DNA of 64,000 bases, taken from assembly GCA_010909165.1 (NCBI GenBank), contig VJWM01000103.1, positions 992,001 through 1,056,000 on the forward strand. Reading direction: 5' to 3'. The DNA comes from Anthoceros angustus (lineage: Eukaryota; Streptophyta; Anthocerotopsida; Anthocerotales; Anthocerotaceae). Below are positions 46,221 through 56,508 of the stretch, in pieces. Positions within the stretch are counted from its first letter, which is position 1. The number at the start of each line of letters is the position of its first letter. The position numbers and the translations under genes are program-made. Under the pieces are notes generated by a model. The model ran no database searches, was not told the DNA's origin, and saw nothing but the letters and a program-made list of their open reading frames with translations.

Positions 46221-48602
46221 CTACAGTCCGGGGCTGGGTTTTCTGCTCATGAAGCTGACCATCTCGGACAGGCGTGCGCCCTGACAGTCCTTGGTGTAAG
46301 AGCTTTCTATGCCGGCACCGGCAGCCGCGGCTTCGGCTTCGGCTTGCTGACGCCGCTCCCTCCTCAACCTTCGCTTCGCGGCGCGCCGGCTGACATGGCC
46401 GGGCGGAAGTGGAGATCTTGGCTCCGACGGCCGGTAGTGATGCCAGCGGTCATATGGAAGGAGGGAGTTCAGCAGGGGCCGCAGCTTGGCTGAGCCGGCG
46501 CATGTGCTGGAGCAGCATCCCTTCTTTGCGGCCGTGCACTCTGCGCAGGACCTTCATCCATGGCCACAAGACTTGCAAGAATGATGTCCGGCACGCAGAT
46601 GGTTGGGCCACAAAGAAATGCAAGGTGAGGTCTGTACACGTACAGGAAGAGTTCGTTGCACTCCACGTTGGCACAGTTCCGGTGACGAGGCTCCGGGAGG
46701 GGCTTGTCACAGAAGACACATCTTGCACAGGGTTCCGCCTCCCAGGAGCAGGAGTTGGCCTCTTCCTCCGACAGTGATGTGGGGTCTTGGTAGGACTTCG
46801 GGGGGACAGCGAGGCGGGAGTCGAAGACAAACAGATTTCCCAGCCAGTTTGAGGAACCTTCTTCTTTCAAGTACCGGGCCACGCCTCCCTTCAAGGCGTA
46901 CAGGTTCTTAAACCCCTGTTGCCTGCAGGCAGTTGATGTTAAGGCAAGGCGTCCACACTTGTGAGGGACAGGAGACCTTCCAAGCAGTTCACGCACACAA
47001 ACATTACCTGAGCATCGTGGAATAAACATCACAGCGAATCCCTCCTGTACAATACATCATGACATCCACCTTCTCCTTATCCACCCCAGCCAATGGATCA
47101 CTATCCACACTCTGCACAAAAAAAGCACATGATTTAAAACTTGTGTGCACAGTTCCACGCAGTATCTCCGCAATTTAGGCAATTCAGAGCTTTCGCCGTA
47201 AACTGCACCTTAATCTCAGAAAAGCCGAACTCCGTCTCCTTGAAGCAATCTACTTCCGGCCTTTGAGCTCCTTTAAAGTGCCCAACATCCCACTCATACC
47301 CTGGTGAAAGTCGAATCCAGGGCAAAAAAGAGTAGTGAGAAGGGAAATGTCCTACCCAGTGCGGAGCTGTGCAGCAACAAAGGGACAGAAGTTATCATAT
47401 CAAGCGATACCATTTCTAACATCCAACAGGAGAACCTTGTTCAAATTTGTGTGCTCTGAATCCGCTTTCAGGTCAGCTGATGAAGAGGCAGCATCCTCAA
47501 GCCTTTCACGCCACTCAGCTGGTGTGAGCGGGATGGCTCTTGCTGCCACATCTGTGAGTGGTAAACACGCTGTGCCGCCTTCAACCTACAGCAGCGGCCA
47601 GCCAAAGACATGAAGACACGAAGGAAAGAAAGAGAGAAAGAAAGAGAGCTCCTCTTTCCCAAAAGACAGCTGCAACAGGTTCGAATCTAGCACATCCTTA
47701 TGCTTGCAACCACGTCCACAAGAGAAACCATACGTCCTGATGGTTAGGACATGCCTGTACAAGAGAAGGCTTATACCGAAGTTTGAGTCGAGGGAAAGCA
47801 TGCCCCTGAGGTGACGGAGAGATTTGCAGATACATTCCAGCAAACCTGATGTCCTCCTTCACCCAGTTTGCATACGCCAGTGCATCTTCTGACGGCCCAC
47901 TAAGCTGTAACACAAAGTGAAACACTCGTTACCCAGCTGCATGCAAGCACGCCTCAGCTCTCAGGGTAGGTCACGAGAAACCCTCCATGTTCAGAAGAAA
48001 AACAAAACACCAAGACCAAAGGACAACCTGGGCATTGATCCCTTGATGATTGATGTAGATTCGTCCTCTTATCTCTCTGCTCTGCAATCTATGCAAACCC
48101 GTAGAGCGTTAATTACTCCCCTGCCAAACACTACACACATCAAACCACACACCAACAAGCTGCAACCATTATACTTGAAGACAACCTGAACGAAATCCCA
48201 ATGCCGTGCCACCTCGACCTCGGGATCCTCCAGCTCCACGAAGTGATAAAAATTGAGCACCAAAAACCCTTCAGTCCCTCCAACAGCAGCCCCCGCCACC
48301 TCATCGTCGGAGCAGCAGTCCTCATCCGCGGATTCCGAATCACTGCACCCCGCTGGCCCTTCCACGGCCCACGGCTCTGCCAGCTGTTGCGCCCCATAAA
48401 GGCGTGCCTGTATCCCAACCTCTCTCCTGAACCCGGAGTGACCTCCGGAGGAGCACCGCCATGGCCAGCATAAACACCTCACCGACCAGATCCTGCCTCC
48501 GGATGCCGCACCTGGGCGACCGGTCGCCCACGCCCACCGCCGGCCCCCGCCCGCCAACCCCCATCCCGCTGCAGGTAACCGCAGGTGCAGACGGGACTCC
48601 AT
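46221..48602 (-). CDS. STR8: STR8-like rhodanese, tRNA uridine hydroxylase (TrhO/UPF0176) family
   Basis: Eight exons: 48602-48186, 48081-48028, 47904-47755, 47585-47411, 47300-47209, 47111-47008, 46922-46644, 46551-46221. They sum to 1602 nt, one open frame of 533 residues. The N-terminus is Arg/Trp-rich and may be a plastid transit peptide. The UPF0176 part reads FLVLNFYHFVELEDPE, GRIYINHQGINAQ and GHAFPRLKLRYKPSLVQ. The rhodanese domain has LLDVRNGYEWDVGHFKGAQR and the active-site loop MMYCTGGIRCDVY. A Zn-type Cys-rich tail follows (CARCVFCDKPLPE, CAECTAAKKGCCSSTC). Bacterial TrhO makes 5-hydroxyuridine in tRNA; the plant role is less clear. Intron 3 appears to be GC-AG. ATG 48602 is the simplest start; in-frame codons lie upstream. 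Confidence 0.9.
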
Positions 48603-49367
48603 CGCCGTCACATTGTGCGACCTGAAGCCGGCGCACCGGAGCATCGACATCTCGCACTCCTCCGTAAAACAGGCCCGAATGCGTCCGTAGGGCACCTAAT
48701 CGTCATACGAGTCATACAAAGGCATCCAAGAACGGGAACGGAAGTAGTCCAAGTCCGAGCCCTGTTCACACCGGCCGCGTGGCCGTTTTGAGGCAATGCG
48801 TACAAAGCGGGCGTCACGGGCCGAAGCGCGCCCGACCGGGTCACGGGCGGCCCGCTGCCCCGACCCGCGTGTCCAGCTGCTCATGGAAGCTTCACCAGAT
48901 TTGGCGACCTTGTCTCCACCAAATCTGGCGAGGCTGTCTCCCCGAGCTCAGGATAAAACGCGGGATGAGAGCAAGTCTCTGGCCGGCTGCTTGGGTTTTC
49001 GTTTGATGCGCGGTTTGCAACGTTCTCCAATCGTTCGTCGCCTGCCTAGCTACTGCGCCTGCGCGCGCCTCGCAATCAATACACCGCGCTCGGGGTGGGT
49101 AGCATGCGCAGCGTACTGATGGCACTCGTCTAGCCCAGCAAAAAATCTGGAGGCAGCGGACAAGCCGTCGACAGCTCCACGGGGCCATGACCCGCACGAG
49201 GTCCAGAGAGCGTTACAAAGGCAGATAGACAGACACAAGGCTCTGTAGGCTAAGGCGCGCCCTTGTCACCTCCGCCCATCTCCTGAATTCGTGGAAGGGA
49301 AGTCGATCGGCGAGGGAGGGTGGACGCTGGGAAGCGCTTGCGACTGTGAATCCAGTGAGACCGGAAG
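48603..49367. other. Divergent intergenic region
   Basis: GC-rich DNA between the 5' ends of the STR8-like gene (-) and the 49.4-kb gene (+), so it likely carries both promoters. Two near copies of a piece (caccagatttggcgaccttgtct and caccaaatctggcgaggctgtct) lie at about 48892-48935. No TATA box was assigned with confidence. Confidence 0.5.
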
Positions 49368-50516
49368 ATGCCGCACCGGCAGCTGGTGGGCACGTTCCAT
49401 CCGTGCGGCACCATCGCGCGGTACACGGGGCGCGACCACGACTTCAAGAAATCGCTGCACCTGAGCGCCTGGGACTCGCCGCTATGGCCGCGGGGAGTGG
49501 TCGCGACCAGCCTGCTGGGGAAGGCGCTGCACTCCAACTTCATCCTGCCCGCCGCATCGTACCAGAAGATACAGGACATCGCCAAGCCCGGGCGATTGGA
49601 TCCGGCCCCGGAGAGTTCCAAGGCGGCGGTGGAGAGCGTGGCCATGGGGAGCGGCGATCGCACTGCCAAGATCGGCTGCAACAGCTCCAAGCGCAGCGGG
49701 AGCGGCGACCTGGCCAAGCTGCTGCACGCGCAGAAGCCGGTGGAGAAGGAGGTGGAACGCGGCGTGAAGTTGGCGGACTCGGGCACGGCATGGATCGGAT
49801 GCCCGGCCCCGACGATTGACCGCCCGCCGCCGGGCTGTGAACCGATTCACCGCACGCCTCACTTTCCGCCTGCAGCAGCTGCGTCGACACGGGGAAAGGT
49901 ATGCACCTCGCATGGGAACGCGGCGTTGCCAAAGCATATCGTCGACATGGAAGAACACCCATCCCCCAAGGTGAGCGATTTCGACTCTAATCGCGCACAC
50001 CCAGCATTCCGCAGCTGTTGATTGCAATCCTAGCCTTTTTCTCACGCACATGCAAATGTCGATGCCGATGCCGATGCCGTTGGTGTGGTGCGCATGCAGA
50101 AAGCGCCCAGGCCCCCAGCCAAGAGGATGCCGGTAAGAGTGTCCATGACACTGTCCATGACTGGAAACACGTCCAATGCCCTCCACGAGGACGACTCCGT
50201 GCTGCTCATGGTGCCACAGACCACGCTGGGGGAGCGTGTCATCGAGCTTGCTCTTGCAGCGGACGAGTTCGATGGACCACACAATGTGAAACATGAGGAT
50301 CCCAGCCATTTCGCTCTTCTGAGCATGAGGAAGATCTCTGACAACAAGTTTCGGATCGGCCCTCGTAAGTACGCTGACAAGTTTCATTTTGCGGCAACCA
50401 CTTCTGCACTCATCCCAACTCTGCTCTGGTGCGCATGTTGTGCAGTGTTTGACAGAAGGAAACCGGTTGGCGATGCGGGAACTGGATATTTTGCTTTGTG
50501 CAAAACTACCGACTGA
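49368..50516 (+). CDS. Unrecognised three-exon protein, 312 residues
   Basis: Exons 49368-49970, 50100-50364 and 50446-50516 join in phase through canonical GT-AG sites. It begins MPHRQLVGTFHPCGTIARYT and has a compact stretch SAWDSPLWPRGVVATSLLGK. A Lys/Ser-rich, probably disordered middle follows. Exon 2 carries DSVLLMVPQTTLGERVIELA and HFALLSMRKISDNKFRIGP, and exon 3 ends KPVGDAGTGYFALCKTTD. No signal peptide or membrane segment is evident. I do not recognise the family. Three consistent exons and high codon GC argue for a real gene, possibly lineage-restricted. Confidence 0.65.
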
Positions 50517-51475
50517 CTTTTCATTGCCCTACTCTTTGCACTCATTCGTCCAATCTTACACTAGAGACTCTCGTATGGACTTATGTAGAAAATTATGTTC
50601 AATATACATATTTTTTATAATCAGTTATGTATAATAGAATCTCATTCATTCTATACTCCATTCACCCAACAATGGCCCTTTCATATCCCAGACTAGGGCA
50701 AGTTTCGGAGTGGCAAGTAGTTTCAAGATGGGTGACCACGTCAAGTTTCAAAGTACCAGGTAGTATCAAGATGAGCGATTCGGGTAGTCGCCTTGACCTC
50801 GGGTAGATGAGACTTCCCATTTTTTTTTCTTACATAAGTCTTCTTTTTTCCCCCAAGGACTATAATATAAGGTCTTTATTTTTACTATATTTTGATAAAT
50901 ATTTTATCTAATAAATCTAATATTATTTTTATATAATATATATATGATTCTCTTCTAAGATTCACATAGCCATGGGAATGTACTAGCATGAGTGGAGAAT
51001 GTACCGTATCCCGAGGGGTGGTTCAACAAAGATAGTATCGAAATAATTATTTTGAAAAAATAGTTCAACATAAATATTTATATTTTTAAAATTTCAAAAT
51101 TTATAAAAATAATTTTATTAATTTTTAATATTTATTAAAATACATATGTATTGACCTCCCCTAAACATGCCCTAATATTCCACACAAACCCTAGTTTCCT
51201 TGTTTTCGGCATCTTTAACTCATGATTTTTTATATATTCAATATTTTAGTAATAATTTTTAGATTTTCAACTTTTATTAATTTTAATTAATTAACAGCGA
51301 ATTACCCCTCAAGGTACGGTAGTAGCATGAGTAGTTGCATTCTGTGATGACGAGTGCCACCACTGGATTGATTGCCATCATAAAGGGTTATCCGTGCTTT
51401 GAAAATTTCACAGGACTAATTGATACATCATTAATTTTAATTCGCTAAAAAAAGAAATATGTGACAGTTTTGCCA
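50517..51475. other. AT-rich spacer, nothing recognised
   Basis: Long A/T runs with short duplicated pieces (aagtttc and tcaagatg near 50700-50775). No coding or RNA signal was seen. Confidence 0.6.
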
Positions 51476-51479
51476 CGAA

Positions 51480-52620
51480 AACCAATGCGAACTCCAGTGA
51501 GTGAAGGAGTTGGAGGAGGCACGAGTCCCTCAGAACACCTGGGGTCTCCAGTAGCGAGGCTCGCACCTCCCATTGAGTGAAGGAGTTTAAGGAGCCACGA
51601 GTCCCTTAGAACACCCAGCTGCTGGGGTCTCCAGTAGCGAAGCTCACCCCTCCCTGCATTGAGTAAGGGAGTTGGAGGAGGCACGACTGCCTTTGAACAC
51701 CTGGGGACTCCAGTGGCGAAGCTCGCACCTCCCATTGGGTGACAGAGTTGGAGGAGGCACGAGTCCCTTAGAACACCCAGCTGGGGTCTCCAATAGCGAA
51801 GCTCGCCCCTCCCTGCATTGAGTGAGGGAGTTGGAGGAGGCACGAGTCCCTTGGAACACCTGGGGTCCATTGGGTGAGGGAGTTGGAGGGGGCACGAGTC
51901 CCTTAGAACACCTGGGGTCTCCAGTAGCGATGCTCGCCCCTCCCATTGAGTGAGGGAGTTGGAGGGGGCACGAGACCCTTAGAATACCCGGGGTCTCCAG
52001 TAGCGATGCTCACCCCTCCCATTGAGTGAAGGAGTTGGAGGAGGCACGAGTCCCTTAGAACAGCTGGGGTCTCCAGTAGCGAAGCTCGCCCCTCCCTGCA
52101 TTGAGTGAGGGAGGAGGCACGAGTGCCTTGGAACACCTGGGGGGTCCAGTAGCGAAGCTCGCCCCTCCCATTGGGTGAGAGAGTTGGAGGAGGCACGAGT
52201 CCCTTAGAACACCTGGGGTCTCCAGTACTGGAGCTCGCCCCTCCCTGCATTGAGTGAGGGAGTTGGAGAAGGCACGCGTCCCTTAGAACACCTGGAGTCT
52301 CCAGTAGCGAAGCTCGCCCCTCCCATTGGGTGAGGGAGTTGGAGGGGGCACGAGACCCTTAGAATACCTGGGGTCTCCAGTAGCGATGCTCACCCCTCCC
52401 ATTGAGTGAGGGAGTTGGAGGAGGCACGAGTCCCTTAGAACCCTTGGGGTCTCTAGTAGTGAAAGCTCGCCCCTCCCATTGAGTGAGGAAGTTGGAGGAG
52501 GCACGAGTCCCTTCGAAGACTCGGGGTCTCCAGTAGTGAAGCTCTCCCTTCCCATTGGGTGAGGGAGTTGGAGGAAGCACGAGTCCTTCGGAAGACTTGG
52601 AAACTCCAGTAGGGAAGCTG
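51480..52620 (+). repeat. Minisatellite, about 76-bp unit, about 15 copies
   Basis: Units share ggagttggaggaggcacgag, cccttagaacacctgggg and tctccagtagcgaagctcgc followed by ccctcccattgagtga. They begin about every 50-82 bases from 51490 to 52575. Some units carry extra pieces (ctgca, or a doubled ctggg). They translate on the minus strand into repeated peptide text, but no start, domain or unique flank supports a gene. Confidence 0.95.
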
Positions 52621-52631
52621 TCCCTTCCCTC

Positions 52632-52850
52632 TACTTGGCCTGCCATGCTGCAAATCCGAGCGTAACCTTAGCTCTCCCCTTCCCGCTCATTGTACTGCCA
52701 TGATGCAAATCGGTGCGTCACAATCATCTTAGCTCTCCCTTTCCTGCAACTTGAGCTGCCATGCTGCTAATCCGTGCATCACAATCTTCTTAGCTCTCCC
52801 CTACCCGCAACTTTGGCTGCCATGCAGCAAATCCGTGCGTTACAATCTCC
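52632..52850 (-). repeat. Tandem copies of the GRAS gene's last 61 bp
   Basis: The landmark ccatg(c/a)(a/t)gc recurs at 52820, 52759, 52698 and 52643. The 52820 copy is the true coding end, including the stop at 52790-52792. The other three repeat the last codons and stop within the 3' UTR. Confidence 0.85.
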
Positions 52851-54745
52851 TTCCAGGCAAGAAGCAGCCAACCCTGGTCCCTTCGAAGGTTCCAACCCTC
52901 GTGATAGTCGTGCATTATGTCCAAGCTGCGTTCAAAGAGGGTTTCATTCAAGGGAAGGAGGTCGAAGCCAGTATTGGCAATAATGCGGTGCCACTGGGTG
53001 TACAGCTCAGATCGCTCTCTTCTCTCCGCTCCTTCACAAGCAATGACATTCATGATGTCACGTCCCAAGAACGACTCCTCCACAACCTGTCTGTTGTAGT
53101 CGTCCCGAGGAGCTGCAGAGTCCAAGAAGTCAAAAAAACAGTGGGTATGCTGGAACACAGGGGGAAGCCGGGACATGAGGAATGGCGCGTTGCCCGCACG
53201 GCTAAGCACGCCGGTCACAAAAACTTTGGGCTTCATCTTCCGGATCCTCTCCAAAATTAGCTTCCTAGGGTTGGACGGCAGCACGAGCTCGTCCAGCACA
53301 TGACGCAGCCGAAACATGCAGTTGACAGCCAGAACCTCGTTGTCTCGAAGAGGCACGTCGGTGATCTGCACTTCCTCCCACTTCCCTGCAATGGGGTGAA
53401 ACTTGAACGGAATCCCCCATTTCTCGGCGATGCCTCTCAACCTAGTCCCAGTTTCCCGCAGTTGGGAATCTGGATGTTTCCCGGGCTGCGGAAACTCGAT
53501 GCCGGTGATGCGCAGCTCCGGAGGGCCTCCGGGCTGGTAAGCCATCGCCTGCATCAGATTAGGCCACTGGTATCCGTTCAGAATGCCGTAATCGACTATG
53601 TGCACCCTCTCCGCTCCTTGAAACGCCTGCAGCAAAACCCCGTTGGCAAACGTGTTCTCCAGCCCTGCCCTAGGATCCTTGGCCAGGTGCGATCGGTAGC
53701 CTTTCTCGCCACGGAATGAGGATGACCGGTCCTCTCTGACGACGGCAGTGTAAAGCTCCGCGCCTGTGCCGTTCAGCTTGGCCACCAACGCCTCCAGGAA
53801 GTAGTGACAGGTGCGTTGGAGGCCGGAGCCACGAGGAGTGGAGAACTCCTGAATCTTGCTCACCAGGCGGAGAGCATCATCCACATCGTTCGCAACCACT
53901 GCCTTGGCGCATTCCTGCAGCATGCCCATCATCTCTTCCACAGACTTCTCGTCTACCGCCGGGCTCGCGGCTTCCAAACCCTCGTCCTGATCAGGGGGCC
54001 CCGCTGCTTGGAGCACATCCGAACTCTGAGGAGTGGAAACGTTCAGCAGTAATGAAGACACCCACTCCTCATCTACATCGTGGCCCTGACGCCGAGGCTC
54101 CGGAGCAGGAGGAGCAGGAGGAGGAGGAGAAGGAGGAGGAGAAGGAGGAGAAGGAGGAGAAGGAGGAGAAGGAGAAGGAGAAGGAGAAGGAGGAGGAGAA
54201 GCAGGAGAAGGAGTCCAAGCACTGAACAAATCTAAACGCGAAGCCACATCTCCGATGATGTCAGCAAACTCGTTGTGCACAACCTGGTAAGCGAGCACAT
54301 TCCGAAGGATGTCTTCCTTCCCGATCCCCTGGTCCCACAGCGCTGTGACCACACTGCTTAGTTGCAAGCAGGAGGGAGCGACTACACTCCGAGCTGCAGC
54401 ATCCACATGCCCGTTCCCAGATGCAGCATCCACATGCCCGTTCCCGGCTGCAGCGTGCAAATGCCAGTTTCCAACTGCAGCATGCACATGCCCGTCCCCG
54501 GCTGCAGCATCCACATGCCCGTCCCCAGCTGCAGCTGCAGCATCCGCATGCCAGACCCCCTCGGCAGCAGAACCACTAGGACTGGAAATCGGCAAACCCG
54601 GGGAAATCGTGAGACCAGGTTCGTGCTCTCGACCACCCGCCTGTCTTGCCTGCGCCGGAGATGCAGCGGTTGCGGATCGTGGCACCTTGCTGATCTGCAA
54701 CAACGCCTCTCGAAGGCGGCGAGACAGCGGAGACTCATCTGCCAT
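52790..54745 (-). CDS. GRAS transcription regulator, LISCL (SCL14/SCL9-like) type
   Basis: Single-exon gene of 651 residues. The N-terminal third is disordered: an Ala/His repeat built from AAAGDGHVDA-type units, then a Pro/Ser run (SPPSPPSPPSPPPSPPPP). The GRAS domain starts near residue 270: the first leucine-rich region has MMGMLQECAKAVVANDVDDA; the VHIID motif reads VHIVDYGILNGYQWPNLMQA; PGGPPELRITGIEFPQPGKH follows; the PFYRE part is YNRQVVEESFLGRDIMNVIA with CEGAERRER; the SAW end is GWLLLAWKEIVTHGFAAWQ. This order and wording match the LISCL branch, which acts in stress, detoxification and meiosis in other plants. It is a nuclear co-regulator by family; DNA targets cannot be read here. 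The single exon is typical of GRAS genes. Confidence 0.93.
   Translation of the reverse strand: MADESPLSRRLREALLQISKVPRSATAASPAQARQAGGREHEPGLTISPGLPISSPSGSAAEGVWHADAAAAAGDGHVDAAAGDGHVHAAVGNWHLHAAAGNGHVDAASGNGHVDAAARSVVAPSCLQLSSVVTALWDQGIGKEDILRNVLAYQVVHNEFADIIGDVASRLDLFSAWTPSPASPPPSPSPSPSPPSPPSPPSPPPSPPPPAPPAPEPRRQGHDVDEEWVSSLLLNVSTPQSSDVLQAAGPPDQDEGLEAASPAVDEKSVEEMMGMLQECAKAVVANDVDDALRLVSKIQEFSTPRGSGLQRTCHYFLEALVAKLNGTGAELYTAVVREDRSSSFRGEKGYRSHLAKDPRAGLENTFANGVLLQAFQGAERVHIVDYGILNGYQWPNLMQAMAYQPGGPPELRITGIEFPQPGKHPDSQLRETGTRLRGIAEKWGIPFKFHPIAGKWEEVQITDVPLRDNEVLAVNCMFRLRHVLDELVLPSNPRKLILERIRKMKPKVFVTGVLSRAGNAPFLMSRLPPVFQHTHCFFDFLDSAAPRDDYNRQVVEESFLGRDIMNVIACEGAERRERSELYTQWHRIIANTGFDLLPLNETLFERSLDIMHDYHEGWNLRRDQGWLLLAWKEIVTHGFAAWQPKLRVGES
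54115..54215 (-). repeat. Pro/Ser-coding purine microsatellite
   Basis: gga/aga runs on the plus strand encode the Pro/Ser linker of the GRAS protein. Such runs readily change length. Confidence 0.9.
54400..54560 (-). repeat. Roughly 30-bp repeat coding the GRAS Ala/His segment
   Basis: Plus-strand units of the type gcagcatccacatgcccgtt recur five to six times and encode AAAGDGHVDA-like decapeptides. All copies stay in frame. Confidence 0.85.
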
Positions 54746-56508
54746 GCCGTCTTTCTGTTGTCGGCTTAGCTTGGGAGGCTGGGTACCGACTTTCCCTGTC
54801 TGCTCCCGTCTTGATCTGACAATTTTGCAACAGAGTCGCGGCTAAAGCCGCAGACTGCTGGACGCATGGCGACGACATCGCAATTGCACCGTCATCGTGC
54901 AATCGCGGTGTTGTCAGAGGCTCAAGGTCCACAGTTGCCGTAGCCAAGGCTGATAGGGCAACAGGGGCGTTGGTGCCCTGCTTGCAAGTGGGAGTGATCC
55001 CGACTCCACCACCATGGACGAAAGTTGAGCGACGCGTATTGGGTTTTTCATACTCGCACGGGACGGCAGTGCAACTGGGAGCTCGATTCCCAAAGGAGAA
55101 AAGAGCCTGACCTGCTGCTGTCTAGACATGATCTGTGGACACCCACCATGGGGTGCGAATTCCGCTGGTGAGGGCAGTGGTGCCCACCACCCAGACGACC
55201 GACATTACGGACTGGTACTCCGAATCTAGGCTGCTGCCGCCACAAGTGGCTGTGGACACCTCACTTGAGTCAGATGATTTTTGATCTTCAAGAGCTTTAG
55301 TGACGTGAGACGAATCACCTGTGGCTCCCACGATCTCCTCGGGGGAGAGGAAGGGGTAAGGTCGCTCGCTTTCTTGCGAGCGCGAGAACGCTTTTAGGGG
55401 TGCAGAGTGCAGACCTTTTTCCCCCGATGCTTAACCAATGTGAAGACATTGAAGCAAGTTTGGGGCCTGAATGTGACTCCTGTCACCAGCTGGCTCTAGA
55501 GCAGGAAACTGATACTGCCAGTCTGCACTGAAGGACATGTGCCACTCCCTTCTTGCTTGCGCCTGTCCTTGAATTATCACCAGGGACGTAGAGCTTGTAT
55601 ACCACGCTGGTTAGCATAATTGTGGGAGCAGTCTCTTTGAACAAACGTCGCCACGCTGGTCATCGTATTTGTGAGAGCAGTCTCCTCGAACAAACTTCGG
55701 CACGCTGGTCAGCATAATTGTGAGAACAGTCTATTTGAACAAACTTCTTACAATCTGCTTACCATGGCAACAGCAATGGCAGCTTGCAAGCATTCTGGTG
55801 TGCCCAGTGCTTTCTCTCGCATCAAGGTTCACAGTAGTGCTAGCCCCACAGCATGTCCACAGGACTCAAAGTACATTTTCGATGATGAATTTGGGTAGGG
55901 AGCTAGCCATATCCCGCCATTCCGTGACCCCTTAGCTTTTTCATATATTTTCGTCCTACAGCTGTCAAGGTCAAGGGTCCCAAACCCACTTACTTGCCTA
56001 CGGACTTCACATTCGAGGCTAAAGATCGCCACGCATTTACACCGGTATATACTTGACGATCCTCAGGCTCGGTTGCCGTCCTGCACAAGCCTTCACAGCC
56101 AGATTGGCACTGTGTCGTTCACCTCCTTCTGCTGGCTGTGCTGTTTGAATTAAGGTTTCCATCGTGCATTCAACTGCAACCCTGCCGTAACAGAATCTCT
56201 TCCCAGGTGGAAAACGAAGGCCTGTACGCCAGTGCAGGGATTCAGTTGTTGCTGCGAGGGGAGAGGCAACAAGATGAGGTGATACGGACGCAGCATGTTG
56301 TTGGGGCACTGTAAGCACAGAACTCCTTTGGGGCTCTTAGGGCTGCAAGCTTGGAGTTCTGGTTTTAGAAAAGTCAGTTCCGAAAGCTGTGGCACTGCTG
56401 AGCACTCGAACTTACAACAGCTGGGTGCTGGTTCCAAGTTCGAGCGCCCTGGAGAAGTTACTGTCGGCCTGTTGGACGGGCGCCTCGGATTCAGGGGAGC
56501 TCTTCGGG
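54746..56508. other. Spacer between GRAS and TPR-MBL genes
   Basis: Includes the upstream region of the GRAS gene and a 49-bp tandem repeat, three copies, at 55602-55748 (core cacgctggtcagcataattg). A short frame from about 55763 (MATAMAACKHSGVPSAF) has no recognised motif. Likely regulatory DNA for two divergent genes. Confidence 0.6.

Noticed and set aside
47640-47760. tRNA gene or SINE in the STR8-like intron (ggttcgaatctag, tgatggttaggacat)
   Set aside because: The box B-like and box A-like pieces are in the wrong order for either strand, and no cloverleaf forms.
51480-52620. CRISPR-like array of repeats
   Set aside because: The units are adjoining 76-bp minisatellite copies with no unique spacers, in plant nuclear DNA.
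51445-52653. Repeated minus-strand frames giving proline/leucine-rich peptides
   Set aside because: They exist only because the minisatellite lacks stops in that frame; there is no domain, start context or splice structure.
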